Assembly: GCF_030695035.1 (NCBI RefSeq)
Contig: NZ_JAUYTT010000008.1
Span: 248,001 to 312,000, forward strand
Origin: Frigidibacter sp.
GTDB lineage: Bacteria; Pseudomonadota; Alphaproteobacteria; Rhodobacterales; Rhodobacteraceae
Direction: 5' to 3'
Length of the DNA: 64,000 nucleotides
This document shows positions 55,787-64,000 of the stretch, piece after piece. The first letter of the stretch is position 1, and every line of letters starts with the position of its first letter. Position numbers and translations under genes: made by a program. The notes below the pieces were generated by a model. It did no database searches. It was not told where the DNA came from and saw only the letters and a program-made list of their open reading frames with translations.

Positions 55787-56728
55787 TTACAGCCGCGAAA
55801 TCCGCTCCGTCAGCAGTGCAAAGAACCCCGCCGCATCAATATCGCCCATGAACATCGCATTGGGCTGGCGGCCCGACACCCGCCACCAGTCGGCGACGGT
55901 CATGCCAAGCGTGAACTCGCCGCGGGTCTCGATCTCGACATTGATGTGCCGGCCCGAGAACAGGTCCGGCTGCAGCAGGTAGGCGATGGTGCAGGGGTCA
56001 TGCAGCGGCGCGCCCTCGCTGCCGTATTTGGCCATGTCGAAGCGCTCGAAGAAATCGGTCCAGCCGGCGACGGCATGGCCCACTGGCGTGCCGAGTGCGC
56101 GGAAGGCTTCCACCCTTGCGCGGGTGGTCAGTGCCTTGTGGGTCACGTCGAGCGGCATGACTACCAGCGGAACGCCGCTTTTGAACACGATTTCAGCAGC
56201 TTCCGGGTCGACATGAATGTTGAACTCCGCCGCCGGGGTGATGTTGCCCACCTCGAAATACGCGCCGCCCATCAGCACCACTTCGGACACGCGGCTGGCG
56301 ATATCGGGGGCGCGCTGGAAGGCGGTGGCGAGGTTCGTCAGCGGGCCGAGCGCGCAGAGCGTGACCGAGCCCGGGGGCTGAGCGTGCAGCGTGTCGATGA
56401 TGAAATCGACCGCATGGCCCGGCGCCATCGGCATCACCGGGTCCGGCAGGTTGGTGCCGTCGAGGCCGCTTTTGCCATGCACATGCTCGGCGGTGATCAA
56501 GTGGCGGGCCAGCGGGCGCTCGCAGCCGGCGAAGACCTTCATCTGGGGGCGCCCGGCCAGCTCGCAGATCACCCGGGCGTTGCGTGTGGTCAGCGGCAGC
56601 GGCACGTTGCCGGCGACGCAGGTCAGGCCAAGCACATCGAGCTCGGGACTGGCCAGCGCCAGCAAGATCGCCACGGCGTCATCCTGCCCCGGATCGGTGT
56701 CAATGATGATCTTGCGCGGTTTGGTCAT
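55787..56728 (-). CDS. Inosine-uridine-preferring nucleoside hydrolase
   Basis: A 313-residue hydrolase that cleaves ribonucleosides to base and ribose. The calcium-binding signature DTDPGQDD is at residues 10-17; further family blocks are [73 protein letters not shown] split around strands, and the second Asp in [10 protein letters not shown]. Stands between a strong terminator and a repeat-associated hairpin, so probably monocistronic. The exact nucleoside preference is not readable. Confidence 0.92.
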   Translation of the reverse strand: MTKPRKIIIDTDPGQDDAVAILLALASPELDVLGLTCVAGNVPLPLTTRNARVICELAGRPQMKVFAGCERPLARHLITAEHVHGKSGLDGTNLPDPVMPMAPGHAVDFIIDTLHAQPPGSVTLCALGPLTNLATAFQRAPDIASRVSEVVLMGGAYFEVGNITPAAEFNIHVDPEAAEIVFKSGVPLVVMPLDVTHKALTTRARVEAFRALGTPVGHAVAGWTDFFERFDMAKYGSEGAPLHDPCTIAYLLQPDLFSGRHINVEIETRGEFTLGMTVADWWRVSGRQPNAMFMGDIDAAGFFALLTERISRL

Positions 56729-56791
56729 GCGTGCCTCCGGATTTCGCGCGCAGGGTGACGAGGGCGCGCACGGAAGTAAAGGGAGCGCATG

Positions 56792-56819
56792 AAAAAGGCG
56801 GCCCGGAGGCCGCCTTTTT
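56792..56819. terminator. Terminator downstream of the iron-binding-protein gene
   Basis: AAAAAGGCGGCC (56792-56803) pairs perfectly with GGCCGCCTTTTT (56808-56819) around CGGA. It is 17 bp after the fbpA-type stop on the minus strand and also has a T run in the plus direction. Confidence 0.92.
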
Positions 56820-56836
56820 GCAGCGATTTCAACGGG

Positions 56837-57844
56837 TCAGCCGTCGAAGTTAACCTCTTCGATCAGCTTCAGCGCGGCCGGGCGCAGCTTGGCGATCTCG
56901 ATCAGGCTCAGCGTGTCGGGGGTGAACTCGCCCCAGCTTGCCACCAGCTCCGACCGCGCGACGCCGGGCTTGACCGGGAATTCGTTGTTGGTCTCGGCAT
57001 AGATCTCCTGCGCCGCGTCCGAGGCGAGGTATTCCATCAGCTGCAGCGCCGCATCCTTGTTCGGGGCCGACTTGGTCATCGCCACGCCCGAGATGTTGAG
57101 GTGGGTGCCACCATCCGCGAAGGTCGGGAACACGATGCGGACCGAGTCCGCCCAGTCCTTCTGCTCGGGATCGGCGAGCATCTGGCCCATGTAATAGGTG
57201 TTGCCGAGGCTGATGTCGCATTCGCCCGACCAGATCGACTTGACCTGACCGCGGTCATTGCCCTCGGGCTTCTTGGCCAGGTTGCCCTTCACGGCTTCGA
57301 GCCAGGTGCGCGTCTCTTCCTCGCCGTGATGGGCAAGATAGGCGGCGGCGAGTGCGACGTTGTAGTCGTTGGTGCCGGGGCGGGTGCAGATGCGGCCCTG
57401 CCATTTCGGATCTGCCAGATCCTCATAGGTGGTCACCTCGCCATCGGCGACGCGCTCCTTGCTGGCATAGACGATGCGGGCGCGGCTGGTCAGGCCGAAC
57501 CAGTGGCCTTCGGGGTCGCGGAATTCGGCGGGGATCGCGGCGTCGAGGGCCTCCGAGGTCACGGCCTGCGTTACGCCGGCATTCACCACTTCGGACAGGC
57601 GGGCGATATCGACGGTCATCACCAGATCGGCCGGGGAGCGGTCGCCCTCGGCGGTCAGACGCTCGACCATGCCCTTGTCGACGAAGGCGACGTTGACCGG
57701 GATGCCGGTTTCGGCGGTGAAGGCGTCGAACAGCGGCTGCACCAGTTCGGGTTGGCGGTGGGAATAGACATTCACTTCCTCGGCCAGAACCGGCGCGGCG
57801 AGCGCGGTGGCGGCGGTGGCGAGAAGGGCAAGACGGAACGACAT
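56837..57844 (-). CDS. Periplasmic Fe(3+)-binding protein of an ABC importer (FbpA/FutA type)
   Basis: A 335-residue solute-binding protein with a signal peptide (RLALLATAATALAAPVLA, cleavage near residue 21). EVNVYSHRQPELVQPLF starts the mature lobe, and the paired tyrosines in NTYYMGQ are the expected ferric ligands. TSRARIVYASKERV and CTRPGTNDYNVALAAAYL fit the FbpA family. No permease or ATPase gene for the system is adjacent. A strong terminator follows. I saw no site upstream that I would call a Fur, RirA or Irr box. Confidence 0.9.
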   Translation of the reverse strand: MSFRLALLATAATALAAPVLAEEVNVYSHRQPELVQPLFDAFTAETGIPVNVAFVDKGMVERLTAEGDRSPADLVMTVDIARLSEVVNAGVTQAVTSEALDAAIPAEFRDPEGHWFGLTSRARIVYASKERVADGEVTTYEDLADPKWQGRICTRPGTNDYNVALAAAYLAHHGEEETRTWLEAVKGNLAKKPEGNDRGQVKSIWSGECDISLGNTYYMGQMLADPEQKDWADSVRIVFPTFADGGTHLNISGVAMTKSAPNKDAALQLMEYLASDAAQEIYAETNNEFPVKPGVARSELVASWGEFTPDTLSLIEIAKLRPAALKLIEEVNFDG

Positions 57845-57958
57845 GAAGATTCCTCCAGAGTAAAAGCGTCGGGTATCTTAAAGCCGCAAGCGGCGCCCGA
57901 GGTCAATACCTGAGTGAAGCAGTCATATTTGTCTGACGGGACTGTGAGGCGCGGGCCT

Positions 57959-58801
57959 TCAGCGGGCCTTGGCCTTCGCCGCCTTCTCCGCCGCCTTGGC
58001 CGCGTTCCACAGCGCGTCCATCTCCTCGAGCGTGCTGTCTTCGGGGCGGCGGCCGGTTTGCGCCAGCGCGGCCTCGATGCTGGCAAAGCGGCGGATGAAC
58101 TTGGCATTGGCGGCGCGCAGGGCGGCTTCGGGATCGACATCAAGGTGGCGGGCGAGGTTGGCCATGACGAAGAGGAGGTCGCCCATTTCCTCGGCAACCT
58201 CCTCCTGCGTCAGACTGTCACGGGCCTCGACCAGTTCGCGCGCCTCCTCCACGATCTTGTCGAGCACTTCGGTGGTGGAGGGCCAGTCGAACCCCACCCG
58301 TGCCGCGCGTTTTTGCAGCTTCAGCGCCCGCAGCAGGGCGGGCAGGCCGGGGGCGACACCGTCGAGCACGCCGGTTTCGGCCTTCGCCGCGCGCTCGGCG
58401 GCCTTGATCCGCTCCCAATCCACCGTCTGTTGATCGGCGGACTTGTCGCGCGACTCATCCCCGAACACATGCGGATGCCGGGCGACCATCTTGTCGGCAA
58501 CGCCCTTGGTGACGCTGTGAAAGTCGAAATGCCCCGCCTCGGCGCCGATCTGCGCGTGGTAGACCACCTGCAGCAGCAGGTCGCCAAGCTCTCCCTGCAG
58601 CTCGCCCCAGGCTTGGCGCTCGATGGCGTCGGCCACCTCATAGGCCTCCTCAATCGTATAGGGGGCGATGGTGGCGAAACTCTGGACCAGATCCCAGGGG
58701 CAGCCGGTCTCGCGGTCGCGCAGGCGGGCCATGATCTCCAGCAGGCGCGGCAAGCCGCCCTCGGGGTCATGCACGAGGGCGTCGGAAGTGGGGTCGGTCA
58801 T
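57959..58801 (-). CDS. mazG: Nucleoside triphosphate pyrophosphohydrolase MazG
   Basis: A 280-residue protein with two MazG domains. The N-terminal domain has GCPWDLVQSFATIAPYTIEEAYEVADAI (split over two helices) and ELGDLLLQVVYHAQ; the C-terminal one has EEARELVEARD and EEMGDLLFVMANLARHL, each with the EExxE and EExxD metal-binding pattern. MazG hydrolyses NTPs and dNTPs to monophosphates, a housekeeping role distinct from toxin-antitoxin. An alanine/lysine-rich tail ends the protein. Divergent from the M20 amidohydrolase gene. Confidence 0.94.
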   Translation of the reverse strand: MTDPTSDALVHDPEGGLPRLLEIMARLRDRETGCPWDLVQSFATIAPYTIEEAYEVADAIERQAWGELQGELGDLLLQVVYHAQIGAEAGHFDFHSVTKGVADKMVARHPHVFGDESRDKSADQQTVDWERIKAAERAAKAETGVLDGVAPGLPALLRALKLQKRAARVGFDWPSTTEVLDKIVEEARELVEARDSLTQEEVAEEMGDLLFVMANLARHLDVDPEAALRAANAKFIRRFASIEAALAQTGRRPEDSTLEEMDALWNAAKAAEKAAKAKAR

Positions 58802-58863
58802 TGCGGATACCTGCCAGATCGCGTCATCTGCGCCCTAGCAGAAACCGCCCGCGAGTGTCCACC

Positions 58864-60027
58864 ATGCCCGTCCTGAACCGGATCGCCGATTACGCCCCTC
58901 AGATGACCGCCTGGCGGCGGCATCTGCACCAGCACCCCGAACTGGGGTTCGAGTGCCAGGAAACTGCCGCCTTCATCGTGGAACGGCTGCGCGAGATCGG
59001 CGTCGATGAGATCCATGAGGGGATCGGGCGCACCGGCGTGGTGGCGATCCTCAACGGCAGCGCGCCGGGCGCGACCGTGGGCCTGCGCGCCGACATGGAC
59101 GCGCTGCCGATCGTGGAGGTGACGGGCAAGCCCTATGCCTCCACCGTGCCGGGGCGGATGCATGCGTGCGGGCATGACGGCCATGTCACCATGCTGCTGG
59201 GGGCGGCGAAATACCTTGCGGAAACGCGGCGCTTTGCAGGCCGTGTGGCGTTGATCTTCCAGCCCGCCGAGGAAGATGGCGGCGGCGGCCTGGCGATGGT
59301 GGAGGACGGGATGATGGACCGCTTCGACATCCATGAGGTCTACGGCATCCACAACAGCCCCAACACGCCCTTCGGCCATTTCCACACGGCGCCGGGTCCG
59401 CTGATGGCGGCGGTGGATACGGCATGGGTCTATCTGACGGGCAAGGGCGGCCACGGCGCCACCCCGCATGAGACGGTCGACCCGATCCCTGCTGCGGTGG
59501 GGATGATCGGAGCGTTGCAGACGGTGGTGTCGCGCAATGTGTCGGCGCTGGATGAGCTGGTGATCTCTGTCACCCAGTTCCATTCCGGCACCGCCAGCAA
59601 CATCATCCCCGAGGAGGCGTGGTTCTGCGCCACCATCCGCAGCTTCACGCCCGAGGTGCGGGCGCTGGCGAAGACGCGCTTCCACGCGATTGTCGAGGGC
59701 CATGCGGCGGCTTACGGGGTCGCGGCGCGGGTGGAGTATGACTGGGGCTACCCGCCGACGGTGAACCATGCGGCGCAGGCGGGCTTCGCTGCCGAGGTGG
59801 CACGCGAGATTTCCGGCGAGGCCGCGGTGCTGGCCGATGCGCCCAAGGAAATGGGCGCCGAGGATTTCAGCTACATGCTCGAGGCGCGGCCGGGGGCCTA
59901 CCTGTTCCTCGGTACCGGACCGGGGGCAGGGCTGCATCACGGCGCCTTCGACTTCAACGACGAGGCAGCGCCGGTCGGGGCCAGCTTCTTCGCGCGGCTG
60001 GTGGAACGGGCACTGCCGCTGGCTTAG
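58864..60027 (+). CDS. M20-family amidohydrolase (hippurate hydrolase/aminoacylase type)
   Basis: A 387-residue metallopeptidase-like hydrolase. Metal-site motifs: GLRADMDALPI, HACGHDGHV and IFQPAEEDGGGG (catalytic Glu-Glu); dimerisation domain from about residue 185; final metal ligand in GLHHGAFDFND. Substrates are usually N-acyl amino acids or related amides. The ATG at 58864 starts the conserved domain. It overlaps the convergent FAD oxidoreductase gene by four bases. Function beyond the family is unknown. Confidence 0.87.
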   Translation: MPVLNRIADYAPQMTAWRRHLHQHPELGFECQETAAFIVERLREIGVDEIHEGIGRTGVVAILNGSAPGATVGLRADMDALPIVEVTGKPYASTVPGRMHACGHDGHVTMLLGAAKYLAETRRFAGRVALIFQPAEEDGGGGLAMVEDGMMDRFDIHEVYGIHNSPNTPFGHFHTAPGPLMAAVDTAWVYLTGKGGHGATPHETVDPIPAAVGMIGALQTVVSRNVSALDELVISVTQFHSGTASNIIPEEAWFCATIRSFTPEVRALAKTRFHAIVEGHAAAYGVAARVEYDWGYPPTVNHAAQAGFAAEVAREISGEAAVLADAPKEMGAEDFSYMLEARPGAYLFLGTGPGAGLHHGAFDFNDEAAPVGASFFARLVERALPLA

Positions 60028-61361
60028 CGCGGCAGGGGGCCGTCGCGCAGGGCATAGCCAGCGTAGGCGGCGCGCAGGGCCAGCCGGCGGAGGCGCGGGA
60101 ACGGGAAGCGGCGGGGCGGGGTGGTGATCAGCGCTGGCAGGCTGGTCGGTGCTCCTGCGATCAGCCGCGCCGCCTCGGCGCCGCCAAGCGAGGCGGCGGC
60201 GACGCCGTTGCCGTGCCAGCCGAAGGCGGCGAAGAGGCCGGGCGCGCCGGGGACGGGACCGATGTAGGGTGCAAGGCTGCCGGTGAGGCAGGCCAATCCC
60301 GACCAGGCGGTTTCGGTTTGTGCGCGCTTCCACGCCGGAAACAGCGCCTCGAAATGCTTGCGCAGCCGGGCGAGTGTCTCGGCCTCCGCCTTTGGCCGGG
60401 CGGAGAGCCCGCCGCGCATCCCGAACAGAAAGCGCCCGTCGGGAAGGTGGCGGAAGTAATGCAGCAGATGCCGCGAATCGTAAGCCATCAGCGGCGAGGT
60501 GAAGCCCTGCGCCGCGCGCTCCTCGGCGCTCAGCGGCCGCGTCACCAGAATCGCCGAGAAGACCGGCAGGGTGCGGCCGGAAAGCCAGGGCTGCAGATCC
60601 TCGGGCGCATAGCCATTCCCGGCGATCAGCACCTTGGCGGCGATCAGGCTGCCGCCGGGCGTGGTCAGCCGCCAGCCGCCTTGCACGGGCTCCAGCCGCG
60701 TCACCGGGCTCCGCCCGTAGATCCGCGCGCCGCCAGCCCCTGCCGCCCGCGCCAGGCCCTGCACATAGCGCATCGGGTTGAGCGGGAAGCCCTCGCCCCC
60801 AAGCGCGGCCCCGAAGAAGCCCGGCCCGGCCAGCCCGTGTTCGGCCAGCGCGCCCGCCGGGATCAGCCGCGGCGCAGAACCATGCAGGGCCGCCTCCGCC
60901 TCGGCCCCGGCCCGCATCGCGCCATAGGCGGCAGGCGAATGCGCCAGCAGCGCCTCCCCCTCCGGCCCCTGCCGCGCGTCGATCCCCTCCGCCTCCAGCA
61001 GCCCCGCGACATGGTCAATCGCCCGCCGCTGAAACCCGCGCCAGTCCCGCGCGCCCTGCACCCCGTGCCGCGCCACGATCCCCGCATCGGCCAGCTTGGC
61101 CCCACCCAGACAGCAGAACCCGCCATTCCTCCCCGACGCGCCCCAGCCCGGCTGCGCCGCCTCCAGCACCGCCACATCCACGCCATGCCCCCGCGCCAGC
61201 ACCAGCGCCGCGTTCAGCCCGGCATAGCCCGCGCCGATCACCGCCACCTCGGCCCGCGCCGCGCCCTGAAGCGGTGCCAACGTCTGCAAGGGCACGGTCC
61301 CCGCCCAATGGCTCGCGGGCCAGGCCGGATCATAGGCCGCCGCCTCATAGAACTGTCGCAC
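60024..61361 (-). CDS. FAD-dependent amine oxidoreductase (PuuB/DadA-like)
   Basis: A 445-residue DAO-family flavoprotein. ADP-binding AEVAVIGAGYAGLNAALVLARG (residues 37-57) is followed by the GWGASGRNGGF motif; the C-terminal GLFAAFGWHGNGVAAASLGG closes the FAD site. The N-terminal YEAAAYDPAWPASHWAG resembles gamma-glutamylputrescine oxidases. Next to a divergent agmatinase gene, putrescine catabolism is a reasonable but unproved role. The start at 61361 is GTG, behind GGAAGG. Confidence 0.78.
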   Translation of the reverse strand: MRQFYEAAAYDPAWPASHWAGTVPLQTLAPLQGAARAEVAVIGAGYAGLNAALVLARGHGVDVAVLEAAQPGWGASGRNGGFCCLGGAKLADAGIVARHGVQGARDWRGFQRRAIDHVAGLLEAEGIDARQGPEGEALLAHSPAAYGAMRAGAEAEAALHGSAPRLIPAGALAEHGLAGPGFFGAALGGEGFPLNPMRYVQGLARAAGAGGARIYGRSPVTRLEPVQGGWRLTTPGGSLIAAKVLIAGNGYAPEDLQPWLSGRTLPVFSAILVTRPLSAEERAAQGFTSPLMAYDSRHLLHYFRHLPDGRFLFGMRGGLSARPKAEAETLARLRKHFEALFPAWKRAQTETAWSGLACLTGSLAPYIGPVPGAPGLFAAFGWHGNGVAAASLGGAEAARLIAGAPTSLPALITTPPRRFPFPRLRRLALRAAYAGYALRDGPLPR

Positions 61362-61381
61362 CGCCCATCCTTCCGACTTGC

Positions 61382-61441
61382 TTTTTCACAAATATCCCGG
61401 GGGGAGCGGGCCTGCCAAGGCCCGCCGGGGGCAGAGCCCCC
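61382..61441 (+). repeat. ATATCC-GGGGG intergenic repeat, copy 7
   Basis: TTTTTCACAAATATCCCGGG then GGG, followed by two hairpins: GCGGGCCT/AGGCCCGC (61406-61413 with 61418-61425) and GGGGGC-AGA-GCCCCC (61427-61441). It lies in the divergent region between the FAD oxidoreductase and agmatinase genes. Confidence 0.75.
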
Positions 61442-61517
61442 CCTCTTGCTTTCAACTCCCCGCTTGACTCCACCCCGCGCACCAGCCGAGGTCTTCGCAC
61501 CGGGACAGGAGGACAGC

Positions 61518-62483
61518 ATGGCCCTTGAAGACGCCAAAACCCAGGTCGATCTGGCGTTCACCCGCGCCGAAACCCGCGGGCTCGCCTTCGAGAATGCCTT
61601 TGGCGGCGCGACCAGCTTCCTGCGGCGGCGCTATACCAAGGACCTGACCGGCGCCCATCTCGCCATCACCGGCGTGCCCTTCGATCAGGCGGTGACGCAC
61701 CGCCCCGGCACCCGTTTCGGCCCCCGCGCGATCCGCGAGGCGAGCACGCTGCAGGCCTTCGATCCGCCCTATGGCTGGGGCTTCGATCCGCTGACCGAGT
61801 TCAGCATCGTCGATTACGGCGATCTGCCCTTTGATTATGCCAAGGTCGCCGACTTCCCGGACGCGCTGACCGCGCATATCCGCGGCATCCTCGCGGCCGG
61901 GCCCGGCACGATCACACTTGGCGGGGATCATTACATCACCTTCCCGATCCTCAAGGCCTATGCCGAGAAGTTCGGGCCGATCTCGCTGCTGCAGTTCGAT
62001 GCCCATTCCGACACCTGGGTCGATGACGACATGACCCGCATCGACCATGGCACCATGTTCTACAAGGCGGTGAAGCTGGGGCTGGTGGACCCGGCGCGCT
62101 CGGTGCAGGTCGGCATCCGCACCGACAACCCCGATCCGCTCGGCGTGCATATCATCGACGCGCGCGAGGTACATGAGAAGGGGGTGGCCGCGGCGGTGGA
62201 GAAGATCCGCGGTATCCTCGGGGACCATCCCACCTACCTCACCTTTGACATCGACGCGCTGGACCCCGCCTTCGCGCCCGGCACCGGCACGCCGGTCTGG
62301 GGCGGGCTGGCCAGCTGGCAGGTCTCGGCGATGCTGCGCGATCTGGCGGGGATCAATCTGGTGGGCGGCGACGTCGTCGAGGTCTCGCCGCCCTATGACA
62401 CCACCGGGGCCACGGCGATTGCGGGCGCGCATGTCGCGCATGAGCTGCTGGCACTCTATTGCTGGGGGAAGCGCGGGCGATGA
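61518..62483 (+). CDS. speB: Agmatinase
   Basis: A 321-residue ureohydrolase converting agmatine to putrescine and urea with a binuclear manganese centre. The metal motifs are complete: LGGDHYITFP, LLQFDAHSDTWVDD and LTFDIDALDPAFAPGTGTP. RPGTRFGPRAIREAS is typical of agmatinase-type members. The ATG at 61518 has AGGAGG five to six bases upstream; the much longer frame to 60213 is a shadow of the oxidoreductase gene. It overlaps the DUF1499 gene by four bases. Confidence 0.93.
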   Translation: MALEDAKTQVDLAFTRAETRGLAFENAFGGATSFLRRRYTKDLTGAHLAITGVPFDQAVTHRPGTRFGPRAIREASTLQAFDPPYGWGFDPLTEFSIVDYGDLPFDYAKVADFPDALTAHIRGILAAGPGTITLGGDHYITFPILKAYAEKFGPISLLQFDAHSDTWVDDDMTRIDHGTMFYKAVKLGLVDPARSVQVGIRTDNPDPLGVHIIDAREVHEKGVAAAVEKIRGILGDHPTYLTFDIDALDPAFAPGTGTPVWGGLASWQVSAMLRDLAGINLVGGDVVEVSPPYDTTGATAIAGAHVAHELLALYCWGKRGR

Positions 62484-62911
62484 AGTTCACCGCGATCCTG
62501 CTGGTCGTTCTGGCGCTTTGCGGGCTCGCCTGGGTGCGGCTTGCGCCCTCGGACCCCGAGCGCTGGCATGTGAACCCGCTGACGGCGCGCGACCCCGGCA
62601 GCCCCAATTTCGCGCGCATCCCGCCCGGTGAGATTGTCACGGCCGAAGACCCCGCCACCCTCGCGGCCCGCATCGACGCGGCGCTGATGGCCATGCCGCG
62701 GGTGACGCGGCTGGCGGGCGATCCGAAGGGCGGCTTCGTCACCTATGTCGCGCGCTCTCGGCTTCTGGGCTTCCCCGACTACGTGACGGTGCGGACCCTT
62801 GCCGCCGACCGCGGCGCGACCTTTGCCGCGCTGTCGCGGGCGCGGTTCGGGGCGTCGGATTTCGGCGTCAACGCCGCGCGGCTGCAGGCGTTGCGCGCGG
62901 CGCTGGAGTAG
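62480..62911 (+). CDS. DUF1499 family protein
   Basis: A 143-residue protein with an N-terminal hydrophobic helix (FTAILLVVLALCGLAWVRL, residues 3-21) that is either an anchor or a signal peptide, then the DUF1499 domain with DPERWHVNPLTA, a central FVTYVARSRLLGFPDYVTVRT stretch and RARFGASDFGVNAARL. Function is unknown for the family. Its start overlaps the agmatinase stop (ATGA). Confidence 0.82.
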   Translation: MKFTAILLVVLALCGLAWVRLAPSDPERWHVNPLTARDPGSPNFARIPPGEIVTAEDPATLAARIDAALMAMPRVTRLAGDPKGGFVTYVARSRLLGFPDYVTVRTLAADRGATFAALSRARFGASDFGVNAARLQALRAALE

Positions 62912-62956
62912 CGGCGCCGCTTCCCCCCGGCGCGGCCTTGCGCTACACCCGCCGCC

Positions 62957-64000
62957 ATGCTGCCCACCGACACCCTTGACCAGATCACCCGCCGCTTCGA
63001 GTTTCTCGAGGCGAAGCTGAATGCTGGCGCCAGCCCGGCCGAGATTGCGGTGCTGAGCCGGGAATATTCCGAGCTGAAGCCGGTGGTGACCGAGATCGCC
63101 GCCTGGCGGCAGGCGGTGACCGATCTGGCCGAGGCCGAGGCAATGCTGGCCGATCCCGAGATGCGGGCGCTGGCCGAGGACGAGATCCCGGCGCTGAAGG
63201 CGCGGATCCCGGGGATGGAGGATCGCCTGCGCCTCGCGCTGCTGCCGCGCGATTCCGCCGATGCGCGCCCGGCGATCCTGGAAATCCGCCCCGGCACCGG
63301 GGGCGAGGAGGCGGCGCTCTTCGCGGGCGACCTCTTGCGCATGTATCAGCGCCATGCCGAGGCGCAGGGCTGGCGTTTCCAGATGCTGGAACTGTCCGAG
63401 ACCGAGCTTGGCGGCGTCAAGGAAGCCATGGCGCGGATCGAGGGCGAGGGGGTCTTTGCCCGGCTGAAATACGAATCCGGCGTGCACCGGGTGCAGCGCG
63501 TGCCCGAAACCGAAAGCGGCGGGCGCATCCATACCTCGGCCGCAACGGTGGCGGTGCTGCCCGAGGCCGAGGAGGTGGATATCGACATCCCGGCGACCGA
63601 TATCCGCATCGACACCATGCGCGCCAGCGGCGCCGGCGGGCAGCATGTGAACACCACCGATTCGGCGGTGCGGCTGACCCATATCCCCACTGGGATCGTG
63701 GTGACGAGTTCGGAAAAATCCCAGCACCAGAACCGCGCCAATGCGATGGCGGTGCTGCGCGCGCGGCTCTACGATCTGGAGCGGAGCCGGATGGACACCG
63801 CCCGCGCCGCCGACCGCAAGGCGCAGGTGGGGTCGGGGGACCGGTCGGAGCGGATCCGCACCTACAACTTCCCGCAGGGGCGGATGACCGATCACCGCAT
63901 CAACCTGACGCTCTATTCGCTGGACAAGATCATCGCCGGGGATCTGGGCGAGATCATCGATGCGCTGGTGGCGCAGGATCAGGCGGAGAAGCTGGCGGCC
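62957..64000 (+). CDS. prfA: Peptide chain release factor 1 (3' end cut by window edge)
   Basis: 348 codons are visible; only a few C-terminal residues are missing compared with the usual 350-360. RF1 ends translation at UAA and UAG. Seen: the catalytic GGQ at residues 227-229 in [15 protein letters not shown], and the stop-codon-recognition PxT motif as PET (183-185) in [18 protein letters not shown], which marks RF1 rather than RF2 (SPF). The domain 1 helices cover residues 1-95. The ATG at 62957 is the natural start. Confidence 0.97.
   Translation, partial: MLPTDTLDQITRRFEFLEAKLNAGASPAEIAVLSREYSELKPVVTEIAAWRQAVTDLAEAEAMLADPEMRALAEDEIPALKARIPGMEDRLRLALLPRDSADARPAILEIRPGTGGEEAALFAGDLLRMYQRHAEAQGWRFQMLELSETELGGVKEAMARIEGEGVFARLKYESGVHRVQRVPETESGGRIHTSAATVAVLPEAEEVDIDIPATDIRIDTMRASGAGGQHVNTTDSAVRLTHIPTGIVVTSSEKSQHQNRANAMAVLRARLYDLERSRMDTARAADRKAQVGSGDRSERIRTYNFPQGRMTDHRINLTLYSLDKIIAGDLGEIIDALVAQDQAEKLAA

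Noticed and set aside
57959-58801. Reading mazG as part of a MazEF-type toxin-antitoxin system
   Set aside because: The protein is a full two-domain house-cleaning pyrophosphohydrolase and no toxin or antitoxin gene adjoins it.

Overview
This window is a GC-rich bacterial chromosome segment whose gene content and order fit the Rhodobacteraceae (Alphaproteobacteria). It carries a leucine/isovalerate (liu) catabolic operon, a four-subunit sarcosine oxidase, System I cytochrome c maturation genes, an alphaproteobacterial Fur without the usual CxxC motif, and FNR-type anaeroboxes. No rRNA, tRNA, CRISPR array, prophage or complete insertion sequence was seen. Genus cannot be set from the sequence alone.

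Layout. 1-7850: leucine degradation (ivd end, mccB, mccA, a GST, hmgL, liuC), interrupted by a divergent ompW-type porin gene with a perfect FNR box and by an AT-rich membrane protein gene placed between the two carboxylase subunit genes. 7956-12242: an MFS transporter, a TauE/SafE permease, then the overlapping ccmI-ruvX-DUF1289 genes. 12479-17990: soxB, a 397-bp interruption, then soxDAG. 18109-21844: superoxide dismutase, a host-attachment-family protein, a LOG-family protein, a LysM protein and an ArsR regulator. 21971-28238: an Atm1-type ABC exporter, then yfgM-bamB-der (the order known from E. coli) and a broken glycosyltransferase-8 gene. 28282-36867: a TspO-like membrane protein, serS, then yajC-secD-secF-Mth938-ccmA-ccmB-ccmC-ccmD-ccmG in one direction. 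37290-47262: aconitase, a DUF1223 protein, an LpxL-like acyltransferase, a DMT transporter, phosphoglycerate kinase, two tandem cyclophilins and tyrS. 47366-55659: anmK, rarD, a single-domain globin with its own FNR box, enolase overlapping fur, a DMT transporter, an EEP-family hydrolase, a membrane protein and selO. 55787-64000: nucleoside hydrolase, an iron-binding protein, mazG, an M20 amidohydrolase, a FAD oxidoreductase, agmatinase, a DUF1499 protein and nearly all of prfA.

Working together: the liu genes take isovaleryl-CoA to acetoacetate plus acetyl-CoA. The sox genes demethylate sarcosine. Sec accessory proteins, YfgM, BamB and the Ccm proteins serve envelope protein export and periplasmic heme attachment. 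The globin and OmpW genes are probably induced together when oxygen falls, because their upstream regions share an identical 14-bp FNR palindrome.

The least explained material is intergenic. (i) Seven copies of a short motif, about CCAAATATCCYSGGGGG, are scattered between genes and mostly followed by GC-rich hairpins. (ii) Two 198-bp, strongly structured elements lie in inverted orientation 13 kb apart. (iii) Tandem hairpin repeats lie downstream of pgk and of the second cyclophilin gene. Many very long ORFs antisense to real genes are shadows of high GC and were left out. All functions are assigned by reading motifs; no database search was run.
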